Below are positions 44,786 through 54,372 of a stretch of DNA of 64,000 nucleotides, piece by piece. The position numbers and the translations under genes are program-made. Every line of letters begins with the position of its first letter. The first letter of the stretch is position 1. The notes beneath the pieces are model-generated. The model saw nothing but the letters and a program-made list of their open reading frames with translations. It ran no database searches and was not told the origin of the DNA. Origin of the DNA: Xanthocytophaga flava (GTDB taxonomy: Bacteria > Bacteroidota > Bacteroidia > Cytophagales > 172606-1); contig NZ_JASJOR010000024.1 of NCBI RefSeq assembly GCF_030068545.1, positions 62,001 through 126,000 of the forward strand, in the 5' to 3' direction.

Positions 44786-47092
44786 TTAATTGGTAAGCGT
44801 AGCAGGCTTAATAAACTCAATAGGAAAATACAATCGGAAGGTAGTTCCTACACCAGGCTGGCTACTTACATCAATTTTACCCTGATGGTTTTCCATAATT
44901 TTGCGACAAATCGCCAAGCCTATACCAGTACCATGTACATTGTTGTCCAATCGCTGAAATAACCGGAAGATACGTTCCTTATACTGATCTTCAAACCCTA
45001 CCCCATTATCTGTGACATTGACGACAAAATATTGAGTCAGATCCGCTTCTGTTACTTCATCTGTCGGACTTTGCGCATGTGATACCGTAATCTCAGGTGT
45101 TTTATCTGAAGGAGTGAATTTCAGGGCATTACCAAGCAGGTTGGTAAACAGTTGTCTCAACTGAAAGGCATTACCATAGATCACAGGCATAGGATGTACA
45201 AATACTATGGCATTTCTGGACTGTATTTCATCTGAAAAATTATCCAATGCATCAAGTAATACCACATTTAGATCTGCTTCCTGGCTATGCAGTTGTTCTC
45301 GTGCTGCTACCCGTGCATAATTCATAATATCTTCAAGCAGCACCTGCATCCGCATGGCAGACTTATTTACTTTTTGCAGATCTCCTTCAATTTTTTCTGG
45401 TAGTTCTTCTGACTGAAGCATTCGTGAAATAAACACCCGAATCTTACGAAGAGGTTCTTTGAGATCATGTGCATTAATCCAGTTAATATTATCCAGCTCC
45501 TCGTTGGACTTCTTCAACTCATTCGCAAGTAATCTTTGTTTTTCCTCTTCCTTTTTCAGATAGGCCAGATGCAGGTATTTTTGTAGAGCAGAGGCAAACA
45601 AATAGGTTGCATTAATCTGATGATTATGCCATGCAGTGCTTTCGCTTTTCACTGTCTGCTTCCATGCCGCAAATGAGGTGCGTGGTTGGAGTTGGTGTGT
45701 TTCACTATCTCTCTCCATAGGTTTCTCAGGATTCCCAGCCCAGGTAATTACATGATCCAATCCAGGTTTAATCCAGGCAATGGCATCATCTGTTGAATTA
45801 GTTAACCGATGGTAAATAACACCAGAGGCAACATCTGCATAGGCTTCTGCTTCCGGATAAATGTCAATGAGTTTTTGTGTAACTACCGTTCCACTGGAAG
45901 CATGGTCATGCAAAAAATTGAGCAGATCTAAGGTATCTTCTTCAGAAGGAGTATCCCCGCTACGATAAATCCGGCCTTTGATCAGGGCAATGACTCCTGT
46001 AGCACCTGATATATGTTCTAATGAAGGGTCTATTATGATTCTATTCACATCCAGACCTTCCCGCTGTAGCTTCTTCAACAACACATCCAGTGCTTCATCT
46101 ACCTTAGCTACCAGTTGCAGGGATTCAGCCCGCTCATATACGTCTAACTGTGAACTCAATACTAGTCCATACAGTAAGGCTGCCTGACGCTGGCTAGGGC
46201 TCAGATGTTTAGGTGTATTATGATGACAGGCAATGAGTCCCCATAACTTGTTATCTTTTATAATGGAGAGTGAAAAAGAGGCCGTTACCCCCATATTTTT
46301 CAGATACTGTATATGTATAGGAGAAACACTGCGCAGAAAGGAGTCGGAAAGGTCCAGTTGCTCAGGCGACTTATCCCCGTCTACATAGGTAAAAAGCGGA
46401 ACAGGCTGATAATTAACATTAGAAATAATACGTATTTTATTGCGCAAATACAATTCTCTGGCCTGAGGTGGTATATCACCCGCAGGATAACGTAATCCCA
46501 GATAAGGTTCCATACCTTCCTTAACTGCTTCGCCAATCACTTCTCCACTATAGTCAGGATGGAATCGATAAATCATTACCCGATCAAACTCCAGTTTGTT
46601 CTGTACATAAACGGCCATAGCCTGGCACAATGCCTGTATACTTTGTGGCTTCTGCACCAGCATAAGGAGTTCATTAATACCGGCTCTGGCGGCTGATAAA
46701 TCTTCTGCCAGATCAGCACACTGATCAAACTCCAGTATATACAAATTGTTACTTTTAACAACAGATAAATGGCAATAGCCAAAACCATTGTGGTGTTCTA
46801 CCAACAAGGTACCATTGGTCCTTGCCTGTTCATTTTCAAGGAACGCAGTGATAGAATGATACTGACTTGAAAACAGTGTCTCTAGCGAAGATCCCAGCAC
46901 CTGCTCTAGTGGCTGGTGGAGGAATTTTTCGACATTGGCACTACAATGAGTAATTATATGTGTATCGGTTGTAACTGCCAGTAAATACCCATGAGGCTGT
47001 ATACTTCCCGGAATATGGATAGGTTCTTTTTCACAAGAGTCGATAGAGACAGAAGTCTTATTCTGAATATCTACAATTATTTTTTTATTCAT
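44786..47092 (-). CDS. Bacteriophytochrome sensor histidine kinase
   Basis: This 768-residue red/far-red light sensor has PAS (about 20-115), GAF (about 140-310), PHY (about 325-500), HisKA and HATPase domains. Cys20 in DSCEKEPIHIPGSIQPHG is the biliverdin attachment site of the BphP class. The GAF domain has LRYPAGDIPPQAREL, where the usual PASDIP reads PAGDIP, and SPIHIQYLKNMGV with the conserved His. The PHY tongue has PRTSFAAWKQ. The kinase has NAHDLKEPLRKIR and DNGVGFEDQY. The response regulator gene upstream is the likely partner. No heme oxygenase gene for making biliverdin lies in this window. Confidence 0.95.
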   Translation of the reverse strand: MNKKIIVDIQNKTSVSIDSCEKEPIHIPGSIQPHGYLLAVTTDTHIITHCSANVEKFLHQPLEQVLGSSLETLFSSQYHSITAFLENEQARTNGTLLVEHHNGFGYCHLSVVKSNNLYILEFDQCADLAEDLSAARAGINELLMLVQKPQSIQALCQAMAVYVQNKLEFDRVMIYRFHPDYSGEVIGEAVKEGMEPYLGLRYPAGDIPPQARELYLRNKIRIISNVNYQPVPLFTYVDGDKSPEQLDLSDSFLRSVSPIHIQYLKNMGVTASFSLSIIKDNKLWGLIACHHNTPKHLSPSQRQAALLYGLVLSSQLDVYERAESLQLVAKVDEALDVLLKKLQREGLDVNRIIIDPSLEHISGATGVIALIKGRIYRSGDTPSEEDTLDLLNFLHDHASSGTVVTQKLIDIYPEAEAYADVASGVIYHRLTNSTDDAIAWIKPGLDHVITWAGNPEKPMERDSETHQLQPRTSFAAWKQTVKSESTAWHNHQINATYLFASALQKYLHLAYLKKEEEKQRLLANELKKSNEELDNINWINAHDLKEPLRKIRVFISRMLQSEELPEKIEGDLQKVNKSAMRMQVLLEDIMNYARVAAREQLHSQEADLNVVLLDALDNFSDEIQSRNAIVFVHPMPVIYGNAFQLRQLFTNLLGNALKFTPSDKTPEITVSHAQSPTDEVTEADLTQYFVVNVTDNGVGFEDQYKERIFRLFQRLDNNVHGTGIGLAICRKIMENHQGKIDVSSQPGVGTTFRLYFPIEFIKPATLTN

Positions 47093-47478
47093 TCCTGATT
47101 GAATTATTGTCTATACATCTACGCCTCTTTTTTGAAGCAGAGGCCACCAGATTTTCTGGTATAACTTCTGTATACTTTTTTCATTTCAGAGCAGATATTT
47201 TTGTCAGGCTTAGGATATGCATCTTCCCAAGCAATCAGAAAAAGGCAGGATAAGTAGTTTATCTTTACAACAATACACTTAGACTAAAAATGATAGACTT
47301 CTCTAATTACAATGTCAGGAAATCAATTCTATATAAGTTTTATCCGAGTTATGCTGTAGCACTTTTATGATTAGGACAACAATAAATAAAATCCAACTCA
47401 TACACCCTGTATTTAAAAAACCATGCCACTTTTACAGTTGCGCAGTGGTGTATTCTATTGTTTGATTTGCCCTACTAT
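47093..47478. other. Gene-free stretch between phytochrome and its response regulator
   Basis: No gene or clear regulatory site was seen in these 386 bases. The gap is long for a single operon, so the kinase and regulator may have separate promoters. Confidence 0.5.
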
Positions 47479-47928
47479 TTAAGCAGAAAGTACTTCGTTG
47501 AGTAAAAAGACATCTTCTTCTTTTCTTTCTGCCAGTGAGAATTGAATTCCTATCTCTATTAATCTTTTCAGCTCAAAGAAATCATCTGGCTTTTGTATAT
47601 AGAAATTAGCTCCATAAGAGTTTGCCTTTCGTATATTTTCGATAGCCGAAGAAGTTGAAATGATAATAATTGGGATATGTTGTGTTGTACTATTGGCACG
47701 AATGGCTTGCAGACACTCCAAACCATTCTTTCTAGGCATATTTAAATCTAAAAATACAACGTCGGGCAATAAATCCTGATTAAACACTTTTTGCAGTAAT
47801 TGCTCACCATTGGTACTACTATCTACATGGATTGACCGGGAGTTTTGCTTTACAGCATCCGTAAAAAACATCCGGTCATCCTCGTCATCATCAGCCAAAT
47901 AGACCAATAAAGATTCTTTATTATTCAT
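47479..47928 (-). CDS. Single-domain response regulator (Rcp1/CheY-like)
   Basis: This 149-residue receiver-only protein has acidic YLADDDEDDR at the start, phospho-Asp in DVVFLDLNMPRKNG (about 64), Thr/Ser in IIISTSS and Lys in YIQKPDD. It is the type that pairs with bacteriophytochromes (Rcp1-like), and it lies just upstream of the phytochrome gene on the same strand. With no output domain it would act by protein-protein contact or in a phosphorelay. Confidence 0.92.
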   Translation of the reverse strand: MNNKESLLVYLADDDEDDRMFFTDAVKQNSRSIHVDSSTNGEQLLQKVFNQDLLPDVVFLDLNMPRKNGLECLQAIRANSTTQHIPIIIISTSSAIENIRKANSYGANFYIQKPDDFFELKRLIEIGIQFSLAERKEEDVFLLNEVLSA

Positions 47929-48282
47929 AGTAGCTCAGCGCCCCAAAACATTAGTATTTTCAATAGACATCTTCAATCAGACCAAACTGATACCCAAATA
48001 TAGTTAACTTAGATAGTTAGCCCAAATCTCCTGTAAAATAGTACCTATAATAAGTAAAGATACTATTTCTTTTTATCCTCTCTAATAGGTATCTGACTCA
48101 CTTTTTAAAACCTTTTCATTTAGCAAAAACTACACCAAAAAGTTAATTTTTTTAACAGTATTTTATCAGAAATCTAGCTACACTCATTGTATAGGTTAAA
48201 GAAAGTTAAAAACAAGTAGCCTTTCAACCAATTTTGCAATTTCAACTATCATTTTTTACACATTCTATAAACCTGTTTTTCT
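47929..48282. other. Divergent intergenic region
   Basis: These 354 bases separate a minus-strand response regulator and a plus-strand hydrolase gene and must hold both promoters. No convincing -33/-7 pair, operator or small gene was found. Confidence 0.5.
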
Positions 48283-49422
48283 ATGAAGGTATTTTCCTCC
48301 AGTTTAGTTATATGCCTACTTATACTATTGCTATCTTGCCAATCTTCTCAGCAACGTGTATCTTATTTCTCAGGCTTTAAAACAATACAAATCACTGATA
48401 GTTCACGTTTGTATAAGTCAGATAGCCCTCAAACGTACTATCTGCATTATCGCCCTATAGATATCGATATGTGGTATCCAGCAGATAGTTCACCAACAGA
48501 TTCTGTTCTGGTATTTGGCAATATGCTTTCCCTGTTTGAACAACGGGCTAATTTTTACACAGATTCACATGCAGGTGATGGATTTTCAACACAGCTTGCC
48601 AAAAGTTTCACCGATTTTTTCCATTGTTCTTCTGTCGAAAAGATCCTGGCTTCACCCACTCAATCCAGAAAAGACACTAAGGCTGCCGCAGGTAAGTTTC
48701 CACTAGTGTTATATATGGCTAGCTACAATGGGATGGGATATGAAAATATCCAACTACTGGAAAATCTGGCAAAGAATGGCTATATCGTTGCCTCATTTAA
48801 TTCTATTGGTCGCTACCCAGGCGATATGACCATGCAACAAGCCGATCTGATGGAACAGGTTTCGGATGCAGCTTTCGGACTAAAATATTTAAAAAAACTG
48901 CCAGAGGTTGACTCTTCACGAATAGCTGTAGTTGGTTATAGCTGGGGAGGCCTGGCGGGTGTAGTGCTAGGGATGACACATACCGACATCGATGCAGTCA
49001 TATCTCTGGATGGGTCAGAATTTCACCACTATGGCTTAGATGCCAAAGAAGACAGCCTTTTTAATCAGATAAGCCATGATTTTGTATCAAACAAAACGCC
49101 TTATCTGCGTCTGGAAAGTAGTTCAACCGAAGACCAGGCAACTATCGATTCTGTATATAACTTTAATACAGTGCTACAGGGTCCTAAACAGATCTATAAA
49201 ATCCTGAATACCTCCCATGGTGATTTCTCAGTATATCCTACCATAGTAAAGCAATCAGGAGGCTGCCCAGCAGAAAAGAGTTACAAAATAATCACCCAGC
49301 TTGTCACAGGCTATTGCAGCCAAATTTTGAAGCAGACACCCCCCAATGCATTTACTGACACTATCCGAAAAGAAGAAGGCAGAACACTAAAGACAATCCT
49401 TACAAACTATCACATGCCTTAA
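48283..49422 (+). CDS. Alpha/beta-hydrolase lipoprotein
   Basis: This 379-residue lipoprotein has its lipobox at LLLLSC (Cys about 19). It is an alpha/beta hydrolase of the dienelactone hydrolase / platelet-activating-factor acetylhydrolase type. The nucleophile elbow is VGYSWGG (Ser220), the start of the domain has DIDMWYPADSS, and the likely catalytic His is in ILNTSHGDF (about 309). It would act on an ester in the periplasm or at the outer membrane. The substrate is unknown. It is probably transcribed alone. Confidence 0.83.
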   Translation: MKVFSSSLVICLLILLLSCQSSQQRVSYFSGFKTIQITDSSRLYKSDSPQTYYLHYRPIDIDMWYPADSSPTDSVLVFGNMLSLFEQRANFYTDSHAGDGFSTQLAKSFTDFFHCSSVEKILASPTQSRKDTKAAAGKFPLVLYMASYNGMGYENIQLLENLAKNGYIVASFNSIGRYPGDMTMQQADLMEQVSDAAFGLKYLKKLPEVDSSRIAVVGYSWGGLAGVVLGMTHTDIDAVISLDGSEFHHYGLDAKEDSLFNQISHDFVSNKTPYLRLESSSTEDQATIDSVYNFNTVLQGPKQIYKILNTSHGDFSVYPTIVKQSGGCPAEKSYKIITQLVTGYCSQILKQTPPNAFTDTIRKEEGRTLKTILTNYHMP

Positions 49423-49510
49423 GACACAGTCAACTACTTGCCAGCATACAGGAATCCAGCATTGAGAGGGTACTGTATGCTACTTGCAATTGTAGCAAGC
49501 AAAAGAAGAA

Positions 49511-49618
49511 CTACCTGGGAGACGGATTTACGATAAGTCCAAAATGATAAGCCAAATAAAGTACTACACCTCCTATCAGAAGGGCAAGTACAAACCGAAA
49601 TGTTCTGTTCATCTCCAT
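49511..49618 (-). CDS. Possible small single-helix membrane protein (35 residues)
   Basis: Starting at the ATG at 49618, the peptide reads MEMNRTFRFVLALLIGGVVL and ends with HFGLIVNPSPR. It has one clean membrane helix (about 7-24) after a positive N-terminus. Such tiny proteins are common in Bacteroidota but hard to prove. The frame is open further upstream, but that part is not protein-like. The 325 bases between it and the next plus-strand gene hold nothing else. Confidence 0.4.
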   Translation of the reverse strand: MEMNRTFRFVLALLIGGVVLYLAYHFGLIVNPSPR

Positions 49619-49943
49619 AGTAGTAAAAAGAATTTTACCCTGTAAAAAATTACAGGTTTGGTGATACATTAATAAAAGTCTGATTTTGAGGCTTATACGA
49701 AACAAATAGCCATAGGTTGGCTATCCTCTTGTCATGCAGGGTCTTACAGCTTTTCCAAAGATAGTAATATATCTATACAAACACCTCATAGTAAAAAGAA
49801 AAAAATAAAGGCACAATAAACTGATAATCAATAACAAAAAAAATATCAAACAATGGCTAAAACGCCTTCAACAGCGCTGTTATTTTTTGTATCTTTAGGA
49901 TAAATAAATCACGTAAAAAACATTAGTACTCTAATATAAAGAT

Positions 49944-50666
49944 ATGCCTCATTATCATACCAATACAACCGCTATCCGCAAATACAAATCTGACTATTAC
50001 CGACTAATGGTCTATGAAGCCCGCCTTAACCATGAACTATTCCGGATGGAGCAACGCATCTTAGCCATTCAGAAAGATGAGAAACAATCTATTGCCAACC
50101 AGACTCTTTTCACTACCCTATTGACTCATACCACTCAACAAAAAACGGAATTAGAAGCCCAACCAGCCTCTAAGGAACGAGACAAACAACTCAAAAAAGT
50201 GGAAAAAGAGTATAAAGAGATCAATGCCCAATACAAACGCAATGAGTACCACCTGGCTGTACTAGAAAAGAAAAAGGATAAAGACAATGCAGCTAAATAT
50301 GTTCTCAAAGAACTGAAGCGCGATCAGGTACGCATTCGCATTAAAACAGCCTACGATATCTGGAAGAAGCTTGAACAGGCTGAGCAATACGAATTTATGG
50401 ACTTTGAACTATTCAAAGCCTTACACTTTGTGAAACAGATAGAGAAAGCATCTGTACAAACAATAACCAGTACTCAACCAGATCAGATTCCGGAGAAAGC
50501 TCTTACCGTGTCTTATTACTCATTAGGAGTAAATGAAAAATCACCACGTTTTATATTGTTTGCATATACAACTCGTCCACAAAGTAATTATCACTTCCAA
50601 GATTCACTTCTGCCAACCTCGATACATAGCGTAAAAGAAAAGGTGGTATTGCCAGTGTGCGTATAG
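49944..50666 (+). CDS. Coiled-coil protein of unknown function
   Basis: This is a 240-residue soluble protein without signal peptide or membrane helix. Residues 15-150 are rich in charged residues with heptad spacing, so a long coiled coil is likely (KQLKKVEKEYKEINAQYKRN). The C-terminal 70 residues look globular, with SYYSLGVNEKSPRFILFAYT. I do not recognise a family. The base use is like its neighbours, so there is no sign of recent transfer. Confidence 0.65.
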   Translation: MPHYHTNTTAIRKYKSDYYRLMVYEARLNHELFRMEQRILAIQKDEKQSIANQTLFTTLLTHTTQQKTELEAQPASKERDKQLKKVEKEYKEINAQYKRNEYHLAVLEKKKDKDNAAKYVLKELKRDQVRIRIKTAYDIWKKLEQAEQYEFMDFELFKALHFVKQIEKASVQTITSTQPDQIPEKALTVSYYSLGVNEKSPRFILFAYTTRPQSNYHFQDSLLPTSIHSVKEKVVLPVCV

Positions 50667-50701
50667 ATATTGCAAGGTTGTTTTGCTTACCGTGATAAGT
50701 T

Positions 50702-51046
50702 ATGATAAAATTAGAAAAAAATACAAAGAAAACTACCTCTTCTGATGTTGCAGAAATACTACATGATATAGTATCAGGAAAATTTGACCCATTTCCTGAA
50801 AAGACAGAGCAATTCAAGAAGAATATTCAGAAGCTCCAGAAGTTAAAAAAAATAATACTAATCACCAATAAGAAAGCCGCCAGAAATAGCTGTTATCCTT
50901 ATTGTATATCCATCTCTCCGATCTGCTTCATCTATCAGCAAGCATTATTACACAAAAAATCACTTCTTCACCAACCTATTATTTACAATCCGATTAATTA
51001 CCTCATCACGAAGTGTCTTGGACATAGGAATCTGTGCATTGCCTAG
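50702..51046 (+). CDS. Doubtful small ORF, N-terminal part protein-like
   Basis: The first about 48 codons look coding (SDVAEILHDIVSGKFDPFPE, then QFKKNIQKLQKL). After that the frame has no pattern and runs 87 bases into the LytTR gene on the other strand. It may be a short gene with a frameshift near 50845, a decayed remnant, or chance. It starts 35 bases after the coiled-coil gene. Confidence 0.25.
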   Translation: MIKLEKNTKKTTSSDVAEILHDIVSGKFDPFPEKTEQFKKNIQKLQKLKKIILITNKKAARNSCYPYCISISPICFIYQQALLHKKSLLHQPIIYNPINYLITKCLGHRNLCIA

Positions 51047-51661
51047 AAATAAAACATTTCCTTCTACCTGTACTACGGCTCGGGTATTGACTACATACGA
51101 CTTATGACATTGTACAAACTGACTGGCAGGGAGTTGTTCTGCTATGGATTTTAATGTAATGTGTACCAGCAGCTTCTGTGTAGTAGTATAAATCATCACG
51201 TAGTTTTCACGGGCTTCCAAGTACAAAATAGTATCATGTTCTACCCGAATGAGTTTATCATCTACTTTTACAAATAGAAAATCAGGTTCTGGCGTTGACT
51301 GACTTTGTGAACGAAAAAGATCATATGCTTTATTGGCAGCCTTCAGAAATCGTTCAAAAGGAATAGGCTTTACCAGATAGTCAACCACATTCAATTCATA
51401 TCCTTTCAATGCATAATGCTCATAGGCAGTTGTAACAACAACCATTGGTGGCGCAGTCAGTTGTTTTAGAAAGTCAATGCCTGACAACAATGGCATTTCA
51501 ATATCCAGAAACAACAGATCTGCCGATTGCTGTTTAAGTAACGAGTTTAACTGAAGTGCATCTTCACAGGTTCCTACCAGTTGCAGAAAGTCTATCTTCT
51601 CTACATAGCCTTTTATTCCTTTAAGGGCAAAAGGTTCATCGTCAGTGATAATGCATCGCAT
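50960..51661 (-). CDS. LytTR-family response regulator
   Basis: This 233-residue regulator has a receiver domain (1-118; ITDDEP at the start, phospho-Asp in LLFLDIEMPLLSG, Lys in YLVKPIPF) and a LytTR DNA-binding domain (about 132-230; VKVDDKLIRVEHDTILYLEA, then FVQCHKSYVVN). It is encoded directly after its sensor kinase, 13 bases apart, and should bind direct repeats at target promoters. The acyltransferase gene upstream in the same direction may belong to the same transcript. Confidence 0.93.
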   Translation of the reverse strand: MRCIITDDEPFALKGIKGYVEKIDFLQLVGTCEDALQLNSLLKQQSADLLFLDIEMPLLSGIDFLKQLTAPPMVVVTTAYEHYALKGYELNVVDYLVKPIPFERFLKAANKAYDLFRSQSQSTPEPDFLFVKVDDKLIRVEHDTILYLEARENYVMIYTTTQKLLVHITLKSIAEQLPASQFVQCHKSYVVNTRAVVQVEGNVLFLGNAQIPMSKTLRDEVINRIVNNRLVKK

Positions 51662-51674
51662 GATGGCAATTTAT

Positions 51675-52715
51675 TTAGTGCGTTTGAATGAATAACCGGG
51701 CTTTAAATAACATATCCGTCCGGGATAATTCCAATGTATGTGCATTGGGATACAATAATTCCAGGCGGCGGCGCAGATTGTCTAACCCTATTCCACCCGA
51801 ACGTTGTTTTACTCCTTCCACAGTATAGTCCAGCAATGGTAGTGAATTATAAACATCAAGACTAATTCCATTGGACTGTTGTCGCAAACAAATGGTTAAG
51901 TGATAGTCCCCTCCTACATACTTGAATGCATTCTCTATCAAAGGTAAAAAGAGCAATGGGTAGATCTGTTGTTTTTTCAAACTTTCGTCAATCTCTACCT
52001 GAAGCTGCAAACGACTACTACTGCGGATACGTTGCAACTCTATAAAATTATGCAGATAGGCAATTTCCCGTTCTACAGACACAGTTACCTGCTGATCATA
52101 TAACTGATAGCGAAGCAACTGTGAAAACTTCTCCAGTGTCTTTTTAGCTCCTGCCACATCTTCATCCATTTGAAAATACACTGTATTTAGTGCATTAAAC
52201 AGAAAATGTGGATGGTATTGGGCTTTCAGGAACTTCAACTCTGTTTGTAACTGATCATTCTGCATCTTTTCAATCTGCACTTTTTGCTCATAGGTATACT
52301 GTAATAATGCCATCCCTCTTGCGATAGCATAGTACAATAAAACGAATAAGCCAGGAATGAGATTGATATTAATGACATCATATAACTGCAGCCCATCGTC
52401 TGTAAATGCAGCCATAGGTATCATAGTCACAGACAGAACCAGAAAACAAAACAAGTATACGACCACAAATTCCTTAAGAAGAATACCAGCAGTAAAAGCA
52501 GCATACTGTTGTCTGCTGAACTTCTGTACAAAGTGCCGCACAATTAAATCATATATATACCCTACCACAACACTGAAAAAGATCTCAATAGCATTAATTT
52601 CCCAGTCTCTCTTCCAGAACTTCGTATCTGAAATCACATCGTTCACCAGCCGAATGCAGATATAAATCAGCAATCCAAAGAGTGCAGGAAAAAGATATGT
52701 CCGAAAAAACTTCAT
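51675..52715 (-). CDS. LytS-type sensor histidine kinase
   Basis: This 346-residue membrane kinase has four membrane helices (about 8-28, 43-62, 78-102 and 115-138), a short coiled coil, then the His_kinase domain with LKAQYHPHFLFNALNTVYFQ (phospho-His about 174) and a HATPase domain (LPLIENAFKY, GIGLDNLRRRLELLYP). It is the YehU/LytS type and pairs with the LytTR regulator encoded next to it. The signal is unknown. Confidence 0.93.
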   Translation of the reverse strand: MKFFRTYLFPALFGLLIYICIRLVNDVISDTKFWKRDWEINAIEIFFSVVVGYIYDLIVRHFVQKFSRQQYAAFTAGILLKEFVVVYLFCFLVLSVTMIPMAAFTDDGLQLYDVININLIPGLFVLLYYAIARGMALLQYTYEQKVQIEKMQNDQLQTELKFLKAQYHPHFLFNALNTVYFQMDEDVAGAKKTLEKFSQLLRYQLYDQQVTVSVEREIAYLHNFIELQRIRSSSRLQLQVEIDESLKKQQIYPLLFLPLIENAFKYVGGDYHLTICLRQQSNGISLDVYNSLPLLDYTVEGVKQRSGGIGLDNLRRRLELLYPNAHTLELSRTDMLFKARLFIQTH

Positions 52716-52742
52716 TGGGTATTTTTAATAATACAACATCTG

Positions 52743-53933
52743 CTAACCTGCTTCTGCCAATTGTTTTGTCTGTACAGGCTCCTTAGTAGATAATTTCTGA
52801 GGTTTCATTCCAAACAGAAATCGCATCCATCCAAATGGTCGGATCAGCGTATGGTAAATCAGCATACAAATCAGCAAAGAAACAAAGGAAGTAAATAGAA
52901 ACTTTGGCCCAATAGTATCAGTAGTCTGTACTACATAATACACAATGACAATAATAACCGTCTGATGTAGAATATAAAACGGATAGGCGGCTTCATTCAG
53001 ATAGTTTAAGCTAGTGTTCGGTTTGTTCAAATATCGTTTGCCATAGCCAATAATAGCAAATACCCACGCCCAGGCAGTAAAGGGATAAAGTGCCAGATAC
53101 AGATAGGTTCGTATATCTGCCCGCCAGTTAGATAAGGTGTCAAAAGGCTCCACGTTATTCCAGCGCAGGTAATTAATAGCGACGATAATCACAAATGCCA
53201 GCGTAAGCGAAATCCTGCGATTATGCTCCAATGAGCCCAGCAACAAAGGATTAGCCATACAAAAATATCCTATTAACAGAAAAGACATCCAGTATACAAA
53301 GTAACAAGGATCATGTATAAGATCGTGCGTTTGGGGATAATCTATACAATACAGGCTAAACAAGATAATTACAGGAACAGTTAGCCAATATATACGTAGT
53401 CCTGAGGCAAACCAATTCAGTTTCTGGAGAAATCTTTTTCCGTCAGGCCTTTTACACCACCCAAAAAAAGGAGCCAGCATTACATCATATACAAACAGAT
53501 AGGCAATAAACCACAAGTGATGCCAGCTGATATTGCCTTCGGGATAGACGTTGCCACTAAACATAGTAGGATAAAAATCCCAGAAGTTTCCTTTAAAGCC
53601 TTGGGTAAGCCGCTCCATATAAATTTGAGGAGGAACTACTACCAATATCCCAAAAACCAGCGGCAAAAATAACCGTCTAAATCGCAAGCCAATAAACGAG
53701 GAAACTGTTTTGCTTTCCATAATCCACCACGCGACAGCACCTGAAATAAAGAACAGTAGTGGCATCCGAAACCGACTGAGCCAGAAGTTAAACTCGAGTA
53801 ACAGATTACTGGTATCTTTATTTTTGATGTGCCAGCCTTCTTCAGCTACAAAGGCCATTGCCGAATGAAAGAATAACATGCCAATGATGGCAAAGATACG
53901 TAACCAATCCAGGTAGGTTTGTCGTGAGTTCAT
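52743..53933 (-). CDS. Membrane acyltransferase family 3 (OpgC-like)
   Basis: This 396-residue protein has about ten membrane helices of the acyltransferase-3 family. The start YLDWLRIFAIIGMLFFHSAM contains the conserved His of the family. RFRMPLLFFISGAVAWW and the SWHHLWFIAYLFVYD region match OpgC/MdoC-type enzymes that add acyl groups such as succinyl to sugars. It lies 27 bases upstream of the LytS-type kinase in the same direction, so the three genes probably form one operon. The acceptor is unknown. Confidence 0.88.
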   Translation of the reverse strand: MNSRQTYLDWLRIFAIIGMLFFHSAMAFVAEEGWHIKNKDTSNLLLEFNFWLSRFRMPLLFFISGAVAWWIMESKTVSSFIGLRFRRLFLPLVFGILVVVPPQIYMERLTQGFKGNFWDFYPTMFSGNVYPEGNISWHHLWFIAYLFVYDVMLAPFFGWCKRPDGKRFLQKLNWFASGLRIYWLTVPVIILFSLYCIDYPQTHDLIHDPCYFVYWMSFLLIGYFCMANPLLLGSLEHNRRISLTLAFVIIVAINYLRWNNVEPFDTLSNWRADIRTYLYLALYPFTAWAWVFAIIGYGKRYLNKPNTSLNYLNEAAYPFYILHQTVIIVIVYYVVQTTDTIGPKFLFTSFVSLLICMLIYHTLIRPFGWMRFLFGMKPQKLSTKEPVQTKQLAEAG

Positions 53934-54062
53934 AGTGTAGTAGCAGTGTTTGTTACAAAGCTATGTTATGGATGGCCTCACACAATTATTTTTGACGAAT
54001 GGAAGGTTTGAGGTGATGTAGTAGTATTGATTTCTATATCCAAGTTTGCTTGTTGTGCCAAT

Positions 54063-54275
54063 CATTGTTCTTCCACTGACCTCTTCATTTTTTGCTTGTC
54101 CAAAAAAGGACAACAAATGAGAATTTGTTGGGCCAGGATGTGTGCCAGCCGCAAAAAAGGACAAAAAATTCCAAAGCTTCGCCCCACAGGACCAACGCTA
54201 GGCCCGCGGAATTTTTATCCCTGCGCACCTATGCTACCTTTCGTGATTGAGGTGATCTTTGCTCTCTTTGTACCC
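54063..54275. repeat. Dispersed intergenic repeat, copy B
   Basis: This matches the copy at 37319-37595. It shows CTTCCACT, TTCATTTTTTGCTTGTCC, a CAAATGAGAATTTG palindrome-like block, CCAGGATGTGTGC, GCGCACCTATGCTACC and CTCTCTTTGT. It lies downstream of a minus-strand gene end. The rest of 53934-54372 holds no gene. Confidence 0.65.
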
Positions 54276-54319
54276 TATTGTATCTTGGATTTTCAGAAAT
54301 CAGGGTAATATATGTATAT

Positions 54320-54358
54320 AAAAAAACACTCTTTGTATTAAATAAAGAGTGTTTTTTT
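54320..54358 (-). terminator. Intrinsic terminator of the regulatory-domain lipoprotein gene
   Basis: A perfect 14-base stem (54321-54334 with 54344-54357) has a 9-base loop and ends in A or T runs on both sides. It lies 15 bases after the minus-strand stop codon. Confidence 0.9.
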
Positions 54359-54372
54359 ATTCATTTCAACTT

